Source: a virus. From it: a DNA stretch of 28,771 bases. Shown here piece by piece: positions 1 to 6,320 of this stretch (positions are counted from its first letter, which is position 1; every line of letters starts with the position of its first letter). The translations under genes and the position numbers were made by a program. The stretch lies in the IMG/VR virus record IMGVR_UViG_3300046011_001507, positions 1-28,771 of that record; one strand, written 5' to 3'. Under the pieces are notes generated by a model that was not told the DNA's origin, made no database searches, and saw nothing but the letters and a program-made list of their open reading frames with translations.

Positions 1-24
1 AGTGTTTTGCTCTAGCTCTTTCAT
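1..24 (-). CDS. possible start of a gene running off the left edge
   Basis: On the minus strand an ATG at 24 opens a frame (MKELEQNT) that is still open at the window edge. It is preceded by an A-rich stretch (AAACTAAAACAGAAACA), the kind of leader seen before other genes here. An in-frame TGA lies 12 codons upstream, so the start cannot be far away. Only eight codons are visible and no function can be given. It would continue the left-arm minus-strand operon after the 55-aa gene. Confidence 0.3.
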
Positions 25-114
25 TGTTTCTGTTTTAGTTTGTTTCCCTATCCACCATCAGCGGACAAGCAAACCTAGTAAAAATAATTAACATCAGAAA
101 GCATCGGTGAAAGA

Positions 115-282
115 TTATTCGATGTCTTCTAATCCGCGTTTGATGCCGTATTGAATAACTTCCATAAGCTCAGTAATAATTTCGCTGGTGTTCTTATCAG
201 GATATTCTTGCTTCTTTTCGACGATAAATCGTTGGATGTTTTCGCAAATCTCGTCTTTAGTATAGTTTCCAAATGCGCTCAT
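115..282 (-). CDS. small hypothetical protein, 55 aa
   Basis: This minus-strand frame runs from ATG at 282 to TAA at 115 and encodes an acidic, charged helical-looking protein (begins MSAFGNYTKDEICENIQRF, ends RGLEDIE). I recognise no family, and there is no signal peptide or membrane segment. It lies 33 bases downstream of the helicase stop in the same direction, preceded by an A/C-rich leader (AAAACCACTAAAAC) as is usual for Bacteroidetes genes, so it is probably co-transcribed with the replication genes. Its frame reads cleanly with ordinary codon use, which is the main support for it being real. Confidence 0.55.
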   Translation of the reverse strand: MSAFGNYTKDEICENIQRFIVEKKQEYPDKNTSEIITELMEVIQYGIKRGLEDIE

Positions 283-315
283 GTTTTAGTGGTTTTTAGT
301 TTTCGTAAGTGTTGG

Positions 316-1698
316 TTAAAAAGCGTCTGTAAGAAAAGAATTATTTGGGGTTAACCCTGAATTATCCGAATCAATGTCGTAGAACTTAGTGGTGCTTCCG
401 ATGAACCCGACGTTAACAGTGCCTACCGCTCCGTCACGATTCTTAGCAATAATCAGTTCAGCTTTACCTGATGTGCTGTTGCCGTTTTCGTCCGCTGTGA
501 TGCCGTAGTATTCGGGGCGGTGTACAAACATCACTATATCCGCATCCTGTTCGATCTGCCCTGATTCCCGAAGGTCGGAAAGTATCGGGCGCTTATCCCC
601 TCCGCGTTTTTCGTTTTCACGGGACAGCTGAGCCAAAGCCAATACGGGGCAGTCGCACGTCTTACTGATCTCTTTCAGTCCACGCGATACGTCCGCTATC
701 TGTTGCTCCCTGACCTTAATGCTAGGGTCGGACTTGACTAATTGAAGGTAGTCCACAATCACCAACATTTCCCCGTGCTTAGCTTTGAACTGTAAAGCCT
801 TTGCCTTCATATCGTCAATGCTGATCGGTGACTGATCGTTAATAAATAGCGGCATTTTGCGTATATGATCACGTGCCTGATCAACGGTTACAATCTCATA
901 CGGTGAAAGGGTTGCCAGTTTGTACCTATACCCATCTATCCCAGATTCCGTTACCACCATCCGCTGCGTTATCTGAGCCTCCGACATTTCGATACTGAAA
1001 AACAGGGTCGGTATTCCTGAGTTCATAGCGAAGTGTTCAGCTAGGGCGGTCTTACCCATCGACGGGCGACCTGCTATAATCACTAGGTTAGCCTTCTGCC
1101 ATCCTCCCGTTATTCTGTTAACCTCTTTTAATCCCGTTTTAATCCCCGTAGGTATGCCTTTGTTCCGTGCGTCCGACCTCCGATCGTACTGTTCCTGATC
1201 GCGTTTTATAGCCTCTGCGATGTGTACGTAGTCCTTCCCTTTCAACCCTGTTTTCAGTACGAAATCGTAAAGACCCTTTACCGATAACCGCACATCCTGA
1301 ACCGTTGCGGAATCCTGAGTGCAACGCTGTATTAACTTCTGTGAATAGTCCGTGACATAACGCATGATGTACTTTTCCATCAGGTATTGACACAGCATAT
1401 CCACGTTAGCGGAGTAGTTGAAGTTTGCCGCCAGTTCGGATATGTATATCACCCCTCCTGCGTCATCCAGATACCCGTCCTGCTTTAACCGCTTCACCGT
1501 CGTAACCATATCAATCGGATTGCCGTCCTTTTTGATTCGGTGGAAAGTTTGCCAGATTAAAGCATTCTTTGGCACATAGAAGGCACTTTCGGTAATTTGT
1601 GGGGCTATGGTATCAAACGCGCCTTGAATCGCTAAAACAGCCCCTAAAATGGTTTTTTCAATTTCCGCGTCTTGCGGTGCTAGTTTGTCCTCGATCAT
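316..1698 (-). CDS. replicative DNA helicase, DnaB family
   Basis: This is a ring helicase that would unwind the phage replication fork. With the start used here it has 460 residues, typical for DnaB. The N-terminal domain (PQDAEIEKTILGAVL, near residues 9-22) is followed by a RecA-fold C-terminal domain: Walker A GRPSMGKT at about 210-217, the catalytic glutamate of SIEM at about 237, Walker B VIVDYLQLV with Asp near 316, and the ALAQLSRE motif at about 355-362. An upstream in-frame ATG at 1722 would add eight residues. I prefer 1698 because it forms an ATGA overlap with the methyltransferase stop and places the conserved PQDAEIE segment near the N-terminus. It sits next to a DUF1376 replication protein, a common pairing in phages that load their own helicase. 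No primase domain is visible. Confidence 0.93.
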   Translation of the reverse strand: MIEDKLAPQDAEIEKTILGAVLAIQGAFDTIAPQITESAFYVPKNALIWQTFHRIKKDGNPIDMVTTVKRLKQDGYLDDAGGVIYISELAANFNYSANVDMLCQYLMEKYIMRYVTDYSQKLIQRCTQDSATVQDVRLSVKGLYDFVLKTGLKGKDYVHIAEAIKRDQEQYDRRSDARNKGIPTGIKTGLKEVNRITGGWQKANLVIIAGRPSMGKTALAEHFAMNSGIPTLFFSIEMSEAQITQRMVVTESGIDGYRYKLATLSPYEIVTVDQARDHIRKMPLFINDQSPISIDDMKAKALQFKAKHGEMLVIVDYLQLVKSDPSIKVREQQIADVSRGLKEISKTCDCPVLALAQLSRENEKRGGDKRPILSDLRESGQIEQDADIVMFVHRPEYYGITADENGNSTSGKAELIIAKNRDGAVGTVNVGFIGSTTKFYDIDSDNSGLTPNNSFLTDAF

Positions 1699-2474
1699 AG
1701 CTTCGTGTGATTTTTTATACATTCAAAAAGATAGTACCCGATAAAAGGGACTATTGCATTGCCTAAACCCGCCAATCTGTCCACCATTTCGGATACCCCA
1801 TCAATATTTCCACAAAGTAGGGGTTCGGCAATAATGTCTTGTCCTTCACTTCCCCATTGTTCGTGTCTAAATACCATTTTTTCAGTGTCCAAGCTAAATT
1901 CGCTCCGAATCTCACGCCACTTTTTCGGGTCTTTAAACCCTTCCACATCAATAAAGGCGTTTCCCATCCCTCTTGAAAACTTACTGTGTGTGTTGGAGTA
2001 GGCAATAATGTATATTCGTTCTCGTCTATGTCGGAATCCAAAGGTTGTAGCTGATAAACATTGCCATTCCGCATCATACCCGATTTCGGAAAGATCGCAT
2101 AAGACTCGTTCAAGTCCTCGAAAAGTAAGGTTTGGGCTGTTTTCAATGATGATGTACTCAGGTCTAACTTGCCCCACAATGCGATACATTTCGCCCCATA
2201 ATCCTGAACGGTGTCCTTTAATTCCTTTGGCTTTTGTGTTTGCCCCCGAAATATCTTGACAAGGAAAACCTCCGCTGATGATGTTAACTTTTCTGGGATT
2301 TGCGAGTGTTCTGATGTCTTCATATTGTTTAGTATTTGGGAATCTATGATTTAAAAGTTTTCTATTCCATTGATTTATTTCGCAATTCCAAAGCGTTGGA
2401 ATACCTGCCCATTCTGCTCCAAGCTCAAAACCTCCAATACCTGAAAATAAACTTCCGTGTGTCATGTCAATCAT
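1695..2474 (-). CDS. DNA (cytosine-5) methyltransferase
   Basis: The product would transfer a methyl group from SAM to C5 of cytosine in phage DNA, most likely to escape host restriction. The family motifs appear in order: motif I FSGIGGFELG (10-19), motif IV GGFPCQDIS with catalytic Cys72, motif VI ENSP (111-114, a variant of ENV), motif VIII RHRRERIYI (149-156) and motif X GLGNAIVP (236-243). At 259 residues it is short, and the target-recognition stretch between motifs VIII and X is only about 80 residues. The target sequence cannot be read from it. Start and stop both form ATGA overlaps with the neighbouring replication genes, so it is translationally coupled. No cognate restriction enzyme is visible. 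Residues 51-237 are overprinted in the +1 frame by a second open reading frame (see 1763-2323). Confidence 0.93.
   Translation of the reverse strand: MIDMTHGSLFSGIGGFELGAEWAGIPTLWNCEINQWNRKLLNHRFPNTKQYEDIRTLANPRKVNIISGGFPCQDISGANTKAKGIKGHRSGLWGEMYRIVGQVRPEYIIIENSPNLTFRGLERVLCDLSEIGYDAEWQCLSATTFGFRHRRERIYIIAYSNTHSKFSRGMGNAFIDVEGFKDPKKWREIRSEFSLDTEKMVFRHEQWGSEGQDIIAEPLLCGNIDGVSEMVDRLAGLGNAIVPFIGYYLFECIKNHTKL
1763..2323 (-). CDS. overprinted ORF nested within the C5-methyltransferase gene, 186 aa
   Basis: A 186-codon frame lies wholly inside the methyltransferase gene, in the +1 frame on the same strand. Unlike an ordinary shadow ORF, its translation looks like a protein family I remember from phages, often found beside or within cytosine methyltransferase genes: SLKTAQTLLFEDL at 59-71, FPKSGMMRNGNVYQLQPL at 78-95, LLPTPT at 106-111 and NPYFVEILMGYPKWWTD at 167-183. 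I do not know its function. Two readings are possible. It may be a real overprinted gene, perhaps a methyltransferase partner. Or its similarity to relatives may merely reflect conservation of the methyltransferase codons, since LLPTPT is read across the codons for the IYIIAYSNT stretch. The ATG at 2323 has no obvious ribosome-binding site. The length of the open frame and the familiar motifs favour a real product. Confidence 0.5.
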   Translation of the reverse strand: MKTSEHSQIPEKLTSSAEVFLVKIFRGQTQKPKELKDTVQDYGAKCIALWGKLDLSTSSLKTAQTLLFEDLNESYAIFPKSGMMRNGNVYQLQPLDSDIDENEYTLLPTPTHTVSFQEGWETPLLMWKGLKTRKSGVRFGANLAWTLKKWYLDTNNGEVKDKTLLPNPYFVEILMGYPKWWTDWRV

Positions 2475-3118
2475 AGCTTCGGTAATTCTTTGGCGGTAAA
2501 TTTGTGTCCGTGTTTATTCATCCATGAAATAAAGTGTTCTGCAAATAACTTATAGGTTTGTTTCGTGTCCATTTTCGCCTCCAATTCAGCAACGTAATTG
2601 CGTAGGCACTTCAAAACAAAATCTCTGTCGCAAGGTAATTTATTATCACGTGCGACCCTCATGGCGTGTTCCATCTGTGTGCTTTCGGAGTATTGCTTTC
2701 CAAATTGTTGGTTTTGTGTTAATTCACCATCAGCATCTTGTGTAGTAGTTGATGTAGTAACTGGATTTACATTTTCATTTTCATTTTCCATATGAGAGGT
2801 CATATGACCTTTTTTAGAATACTGATTTTTGCCAGACATATTATTACGCCTAGATTGTGTAAAGTTCTGACGTTTAATCTTTTCCTCATCCAATCTGACA
2901 TTGTAATACAAACCTTCGGCATCCTGAACGAACTTATGTTTAATGGCTTCCCAAAGATTTTGACCAACTATTTGACCACACATATGAGGGGTCATATGAC
3001 CTCGGTTAAACTGAGCCATTAAAAGTTCAATGTACGCTCCCTTTTCTTCAAAGGACATACCCATAGTACCTCCGATGTAATCATTAGGATAAAATAAGAA
3101 TGCAGGGTCTTTCGCCAT
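2471..3118 (-). CDS. DUF1376-type phage replication protein
   Basis: The first 75 or so residues have the DUF1376 (YdaU-like) pattern: AFLFYPNDY, then GMSFEEKGAYIELLMAQFNRG at about 20-40. Proteins of this family precede helicase or helicase-loader genes in many phages and are thought to act in replication initiation by binding DNA. The middle (about 88-135) is low-complexity linker with ENENENVNP and a Thr run, and the C-terminal 75 residues are charged and helical. The gene is 146 bases from its upstream neighbour and ends with an ATGA overlap into the methyltransferase, followed by DnaB, so it heads a replication operon. Two almost identical palindromic DNA repeats lie in frame inside it, encoding GHMTPHM (40-46) and GHMTSHM (105-111). 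This recalls lambda O, whose gene contains the origin. Confidence 0.78.
   Translation of the reverse strand: MAKDPAFLFYPNDYIGGTMGMSFEEKGAYIELLMAQFNRGHMTPHMCGQIVGQNLWEAIKHKFVQDAEGLYYNVRLDEEKIKRQNFTQSRRNNMSGKNQYSKKGHMTSHMENENENVNPVTTSTTTQDADGELTQNQQFGKQYSESTQMEHAMRVARDNKLPCDRDFVLKCLRNYVAELEAKMDTKQTYKLFAEHFISWMNKHGHKFTAKELPKL
2789..2806. repeat. palindromic repeat copy 1, inside the replication gene
   Basis: CATATGA-GAGG-TCATATG is a perfect 7-bp inverted repeat with a 4-base spacer, followed by ACCT. It matches the copy at 2981-2998 at every base except one in the spacer, and the ACCT after it is shared too. Both copies are in the same reading frame and lie 192 bases apart. Confidence 0.7.
2981..2998. 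repeat. palindromic repeat copy 2, inside the replication gene
   Basis: CATATGA-GGGG-TCATATG is a perfect 7-bp inverted repeat with a 4-base spacer, followed by ACCT. It pairs with the copy at 2789-2806. The symmetry suggests a binding site for a dimeric protein, possibly an iteron; the alternative is that it simply reflects the repeated HMTxHM protein motif. Confidence 0.7.
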
Positions 3119-3264
3119 GACAAAATATCAAGCCTCCGAAGTCGTATTCATTACATCTGAAACGGGCGACAGACACCCATGTAACTCATTACTCCAACGG
3201 AGGCTATTCGTAAAATCTGTTTCATTCTGTCGTACGGGTTTCAGTCCGTGAATTGCAAATATAA
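3119..3264 (-). promoter_or_regulatory. intergenic leader of the replication operon with interleaved inverted repeats
   Basis: These 146 bases hold no convincing gene; the best minus-strand frame is 24 codons. Two inverted repeats interleave: AGCCTCCG (3131-3138) with CGGAGGCT (3198-3205), and CTGAAAC..CGACAG (3157-3172) with CTGTCG..GTTTCAG (3227-3244). In RNA this order would permit either mutually exclusive stems or a pseudoknot. Direct similarity is also seen between 3146-3164 and 3206-3224 (TATTC..A.ATCTG). Next to the start codon, GATATTTTGTC resembles but does not match the host -7 box. It may be an operator, a leader RNA or part of the origin. Confidence 0.45.
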
Positions 3265-3462
3265 CTATTCGGATTGATCGAACAAAGTTTTAGGAAAGTT
3301 TTTTTCGGCTGTCAGATAACGACCAGATACAAGTTCACCAACGTAGGTAAGATGTTCCGCGCGTTTGTACCGAAAGTAGTACATGATGTCGCTGCGTATT
3401 TCATCAACGTGAACGATGTAACCGATCCGTCCGTCTTTGTGGTTAACCTTTAGGTGCTTCAC
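3265..3462 (-). CDS. small hypothetical protein, 65 aa, GTG start
   Basis: A short basic protein (starts MKHLKVNHKDGRIGYIV, ends LFDQSE) that I do not recognise. It begins with GTG at 3462, which overlaps the TGA of the helix-turn-helix gene as GTGA, so translation is probably coupled. No ATG lies nearby in frame upstream. The sequence alternates charged and beta-type residues, suggesting a small compact domain rather than a membrane protein. Its co-occurrence with the helix-turn-helix gene is the only clue to its role. Confidence 0.6.
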   Translation of the reverse strand: MKHLKVNHKDGRIGYIVHVDEIRSDIMYYFRYKRAEHLTYVGELVSGRYLTAEKNFPKTLFDQSE

Positions 3463-3728
3463 TTGATAAAACCAAATTTAACTGCCAGTTCTTTCGCAAC
3501 AAGAATGTCAGACTTATCAATCCAGTACTTCATAATGCGTTTTCCGTTTGGTCTGTTAATCCACTGCTTTCTGATAAATGGATAACCATATTCAAAAAGT
3601 TCCCCGACACGTGAACTTAGCTTTACGTTGCCAGTTTCCTGAGCGAACTGTGACGCGGTGAGCGTCTTTCCTTTTAGTAGCCGTTGCAAAATCATTGCGT
3701 AGGCTTTGTGGTGTTTGTCTTTGTTCAT
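3459..3728 (-). CDS. helix-turn-helix protein, 89 aa
   Basis: The segment LLKGKTLTASQFAQETGNVKLSSRVGELFEYGYPFIRKQW (about 17-56) has the pattern of a winged helix-turn-helix domain found in many small phage proteins: a helix ending in GKTLTA, a second helix with Q..G, a third with SSRVGELFEYGYPI-like residues, then a beta wing ending in NRPNGKRIMKYW. It probably binds DNA. The position just upstream of the replication operon would suit a regulator or a replication accessory factor; the sequence does not decide between them. It overlaps the next gene by GTGA. Confidence 0.65.
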   Translation of the reverse strand: MNKDKHHKAYAMILQRLLKGKTLTASQFAQETGNVKLSSRVGELFEYGYPFIRKQWINRPNGKRIMKYWIDKSDILVAKELAVKFGFIK

Positions 3729-3819
3729 GTTGCTAGAATTAACAGGGCGGGTATTCTCCGATTAGTAAAAGGTCTAGTGTTACAGTTACGCTTCGTGATC
3801 CGCGCGCCCCCTGTTTTGG

Positions 3820-4182
3820 TTAGTCAATCTTTGATTTGAAATGTTCAATGATGCCGTTCATCTTGGCTTTGTAGTAGGAATCGAAATCGTGATGCCCTTC
3901 CGAGTTCTTACTGAATAGCAGGAACATAACGCCGCGTAATCTCTGTGCAGGGCTTTTGCTTTTCTCCCACGTTTCAACTTCCGCCAGTTCCACTTCCTTT
4001 AACACCTTGTTTTGGATCACGTTGTTATCCGTGATCAGAACTTTGCAAAAGGTATTCTGAAAGGCGAACAGGTCGCCAACGTCCGAAGGGCTTAATTCCT
4101 GCGTTGTGAAGCTCAGTTTAACCGATCTATCCTGTAAGGTACGGATACCTTCAAACGTTCCTGATATAATCTTAGAAGCCAT
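3820..4182 (-). CDS. hypothetical protein of the recombination cluster, 120 aa
   Basis: The 120-residue product begins MASKIISGTFEGIRTLQDRSVKLSFTTQEL and is mixed alpha/beta with no membrane segment. The first half looks like a beta-rich domain with an early DVGDLFAFQNTFCKVLI core; the C-terminus is basic and helical. I cannot assign a family. The start overlaps the preceding gene as TAATG, coupling it to the 154-aa gene and to the ERF annealing protein. That linkage suggests an accessory part in recombination or in handling single-stranded DNA. A 91-base gap follows; it holds AACAGGGCG (3741-3749) and an inverted partner at 3805-3815. Confidence 0.7.
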   Translation of the reverse strand: MASKIISGTFEGIRTLQDRSVKLSFTTQELSPSDVGDLFAFQNTFCKVLITDNNVIQNKVLKEVELAEVETWEKSKSPAQRLRGVMFLLFSKNSEGHHDFDSYYKAKMNGIIEHFKSKID

Positions 4183-4646
4183 TATTTGAGCGTTACTTTG
4201 ATGAATGACGTGGATGATTTCTCAGGCGGATAAATAGTAATCGCTTCACCGTCTTCCGTTACCATGTTCAAAGGTGCTTTCAGGGTCTTTAAAAACGCCT
4301 CCCGTTCTTTGCGCTGTTCTGCAAATTCCTGTTCCTGTTGCGCTGCCAGTTGCCACTCAGGGTCGTAACACTTCGTAAAATCGTACTTTACCCCTGTTTC
4401 AGACTTTTCAATCTTTGCCGTAAAAGCCTCAAAGGATTTCTCGTGGTACTTGTTTGCTTCACGCATTACGAATTCCCGTGTGTTCTTTTGCACGTCATCA
4501 ATAGCCTTTTTCATGGCGTTCAATTTCACGTGCAACTCCAAAGGGTTGATCATGCCAGATTCAACGGCTTCGGTAAGTTTGGAGGCGAAAGATTCCGCCT
4601 CCTGTTTGTTGGTTGGGTTTAGATTTAAGAGCGATGTGATTTCCAT
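4182..4646 (-). CDS. hypothetical helical protein of the recombination cluster, 154 aa
   Basis: A strongly charged, mainly helical protein. Residues about 15-75 (EAESFASKLTEAVESGMINPLELHVKLNA.. KKAIDDVQ) and about 95-125 (QQEQEFAEQRKEREAFLKTL) look like coiled coil. A short beta C-terminus (EAITIYPPEKSSTSFIKVTLK) ends it. I know similar unnamed proteins next to ERF or other annealing proteins in Bacteroidetes prophages but no activity for them. It lies three bases after the ERF stop, so it belongs to the same operon. A host-nuclease inhibitor or annealing-protein partner would fit the place, but nothing in the sequence proves it. Confidence 0.7.
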   Translation of the reverse strand: MEITSLLNLNPTNKQEAESFASKLTEAVESGMINPLELHVKLNAMKKAIDDVQKNTREFVMREANKYHEKSFEAFTAKIEKSETGVKYDFTKCYDPEWQLAAQQEQEFAEQRKEREAFLKTLKAPLNMVTEDGEAITIYPPEKSSTSFIKVTLK

Positions 4647-4649
4647 AGG

Positions 4650-5201
4650 TTAGAAAGTGTTGGCAGCCTCCTCTAGCTGTTGTTTGTATTCCTTTTTCAT
4701 TCTGAAAGCGATTGTCAGTTTGTCGAACAAATCGCGTTCACCGCCTTTAATCCGATCCAATGCGTCTTTAAATTGCTTATCAGTTAACCAAGGTTTGCCG
4801 TCGTCTTGCTTTGGCTGTTGTTGCGGTTGCGGTGTTGGCTTACTTGCGTCGTTTCCGTCATCGTCTTCGATTTCCAAAGAAAGCAGCGATGCCAACGTGT
4901 AGCGACGGAAGTAAGTAATTGCCGATCCAGACTGTTGAGCGTTAAGGTTAGCCGGTAGGATGATGTTTGATTCAAGCGTTTCACCTGATTCCGAATCCGC
5001 AATTATCGTGTAAACGCGGTCATTCATGATCGGCTGCGTAACGATCAGTCCGTGCTTTGTGCAGATAGGTTTGATGGCTGAAAGGATAGCAGGTAGCGTT
5101 GCGTACTTTGATTTAAAATGAGGATTCAAAGCGTCCTTTGCGATTGGCGTAAGTTCCTTTTGAACTGCCAGTAGTTTGGTGTAGATGTTTTTGTTTTCCA
5201 T
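4650..5201 (-). CDS. ERF-family single-strand DNA annealing protein
   Basis: ERF proteins anneal complementary single strands and drive phage recombination and genome circularisation. The core is clear: KELTPIAKDALNPHFKSKYATLPAIL at about 15-40, then the hallmark GSAITYFRRYTLASLLSLEIEDDDGND at about 92-118. A Gln/Pro-rich linker (PTPQPQQQPKQDD) follows, then a C-terminal helical segment. Length (183) is normal for the family. A host-like promoter ends four bases before its ATG, making this the first gene of a recombination-replication transcript that continues into the two unknown genes and beyond. No partner exonuclease is visible. Confidence 0.9.
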   Translation of the reverse strand: MENKNIYTKLLAVQKELTPIAKDALNPHFKSKYATLPAILSAIKPICTKHGLIVTQPIMNDRVYTIIADSESGETLESNIILPANLNAQQSGSAITYFRRYTLASLLSLEIEDDDGNDASKPTPQPQQQPKQDDGKPWLTDKQFKDALDRIKGGERDLFDKLTIAFRMKKEYKQQLEEAANTF

Positions 5202-5205
5202 GCTG

Positions 5206-5235
5206 CAAAGTTAAAATAAATTAGTTACGGTGCAA
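5206..5235 (-). promoter_or_regulatory. Bacteroidetes-type promoter for the ERF gene
   Basis: On the minus strand TTG (5235-5233), a 19-base spacer and TAACTTTG (5213-5206) match the Bacteroidetes promoter form, including all six fixed bases of TAnnTTTG. The ERF ATG begins only four bases downstream, so the transcript would have almost no 5' leader. Confidence 0.7.
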
Positions 5236-5248
5236 GGGTTTAATCGGA

Positions 5249-5515
5249 TTATTTTATGTGATCCCAAAGTGATAAATAGGCGTCAATGCCAAAAATTTGT
5301 TTAGTAGCTTCTAAAGTATCTTGCTTCGGGTCTGATTTTAAACCAAGTGAAAAACTTTCACCAAAACAATCAACACGGTTTTTGTCTGCATTTACATAAC
5401 AAAATCCTGCTGTAATTGGGTTGAAGTGTTTAAATCGCGAATGTTCAATTATGCACGGAAAAATAATAACCTCGTTATACTCTTTTAGCCTAACATATTT
5501 TTGTTTTGTGTCCAT
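5249..5515 (-). CDS. small conserved hypothetical protein, 88 aa
   Basis: The frame extends upstream to 5572, but the start at 5515 (MDTKQKYVRLKEYNEVIIFP) is preferred. It falls just after the stop of the upstream gene, and from here the sequence resembles a small Bacteroidetes phage/prophage family with the pattern YVRLK-YNEVIIFP-IIEHS-F-HFNPITAGF. The fold looks beta-rich, and a CFGES-SLGLKSDP segment follows at about 50-62. Its function is unknown to me. It is the last gene before the ERF promoter region, and only about 50 bases separate it from the ERF start. Confidence 0.7.
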   Translation of the reverse strand: MDTKQKYVRLKEYNEVIIFPCIIEHSRFKHFNPITAGFCYVNADKNRVDCFGESFSLGLKSDPKQDTLEATKQIFGIDAYLSLWDHIK

Positions 5516-5519
5516 AGTT

Positions 5520-5768
5520 TTACGTGTATTTCTCAGGGTTTTGATTGAAAGTGAATATTGCGATTTGCTCAAAGGATAGAATCATCTGAGGGGTAAGCCA
5601 TTCTGGGTTAACTCCGTTATTGATACGTCGAACGTTGGCGTTGGTAGCTTCGATTACTCCCGTGTTGCGATCCATGTCGTACACGACCTCTACTTCAGCT
5701 TTGACCGTGAAATCGTCGTTTCCGTGATCTACGTCGAATCCGAGAATGATGGTGAGGGTAGTAATCAT
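5520..5768 (-). CDS. small hypothetical protein, 82 aa
   Basis: The product begins MITTLTIILGFDVDHGNDDF and is acidic and beta-rich at the N-terminus, with a C-terminal part (NPEWLTPQMILSFEQIAIFTFNQ) that looks helical. There is no signal peptide or convincing membrane helix. I do not recognise a family. It follows the 75-aa gene by one base and precedes the 88-aa gene by four, so it is part of a tight early operon of small proteins, which in phages often includes host-takeover factors. Confidence 0.6.
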   Translation of the reverse strand: MITTLTIILGFDVDHGNDDFTVKAEVEVVYDMDRNTGVIEATNANVRRINNGVNPEWLTPQMILSFEQIAIFTFNQNPEKYT

Positions 5769-5769
5769 G

Positions 5770-5997
5770 TTACTTTGTGTGGTAGGTGGGTACTAGGTTT
5801 TTTTTGTAGCATTGAGACCAAAAATCGTGTCCTTGCTCAGAGAATGCCCAATTAAATTGTGCAACAACAGGCATATCAAAGTAAGTGCAATCTGGCAATT
5901 CTTTGTAATTCAAATCAGCACATTTAAACGCCTCTACCATAGCCAGTAGCAGCAGTTCGTCGGGTTCGTAGTCGCGTGGGTGTTTAGGTGTTTTCAT
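5770..5997 (-). CDS. small hypothetical protein, 75 aa
   Basis: A small acidic protein starting MKTPKHPRDYEPDELLLLAMVEAFKCADL, helical at the N-terminus and rich in aromatic residues later (FNWAFSEQGHDFWSQCYKK). Two cysteines do not form a metal-site pattern. I cannot assign a function. Its start overlaps the upstream stop by four bases (ATGA), which supports both the start choice and coupled translation. Confidence 0.6.
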   Translation of the reverse strand: MKTPKHPRDYEPDELLLLAMVEAFKCADLNYKELPDCTYFDMPVVAQFNWAFSEQGHDFWSQCYKKNLVPTYHTK

Positions 5998-6317
5998 TGG
6001 TGTCTGAGTTGGTGGTTTGAATCAATCGTTTCGGGGTCTTTCTTCAGTTCGTTGATGGCATTAATGCAATCGCTGATTCTGTGCATAGCCTTTTCGTAAC
6101 GCTCTCTGAACTCATACTCGTCAATCTCAGCGTAGCCCTGACGTAATGCCTGTTTCGGCACGTCGCTGATCTCGATACGTCCGCTATCAACTACGATAAC
6201 GCAATCGTCCGAAAGTACGCAATAGTAGAACGTGTTGGTCTTATCGCGCGTGAATAGGGGTAGTTTGAACGTCTGCCGTCTTGGCGCGTCGAATGTTAGG
6301 GTGATGGTGTTGCTCAT
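5994..6317 (-). CDS. hypothetical protein, 107 aa
   Basis: The first 60 residues are beta-rich (MSNTITLTFDAPRRQTFKLPLF, then FYYCVLSDDCVIVVDSGRIEI), and the rest is a charged helix (YEFRERYEKAMHRISDCINAINELKK) that may form a coiled coil. I recognise no family. It follows the 154-aa gene by three bases and overlaps the next gene by ATGA. GC content is higher here than in the gene before it, so the two may have different origins. Confidence 0.65.
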   Translation of the reverse strand: MSNTITLTFDAPRRQTFKLPLFTRDKTNTFYYCVLSDDCVIVVDSGRIEISDVPKQALRQGYAEIDEYEFRERYEKAMHRISDCINAINELKKDPETIDSNHQLRHQ

Positions 6318-6320
6318 ACG

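Noticed and set aside
1139-1393. 84-codon alternate-frame ORF inside the helicase gene
   Set aside because: Unlike the ORF nested in the methyltransferase, its translation shows no familiar motif and is compositionally odd, so I treat it as a chance frame.
3741-3815. Inverted repeat AACAGGGCG ... CGCCCCCTGTT in the gap before the helix-turn-helix gene
   Set aside because: Arms are 55 bases apart with unequal bases between CG and CCC, and no U tract follows. Too weak to call a terminator or operator.
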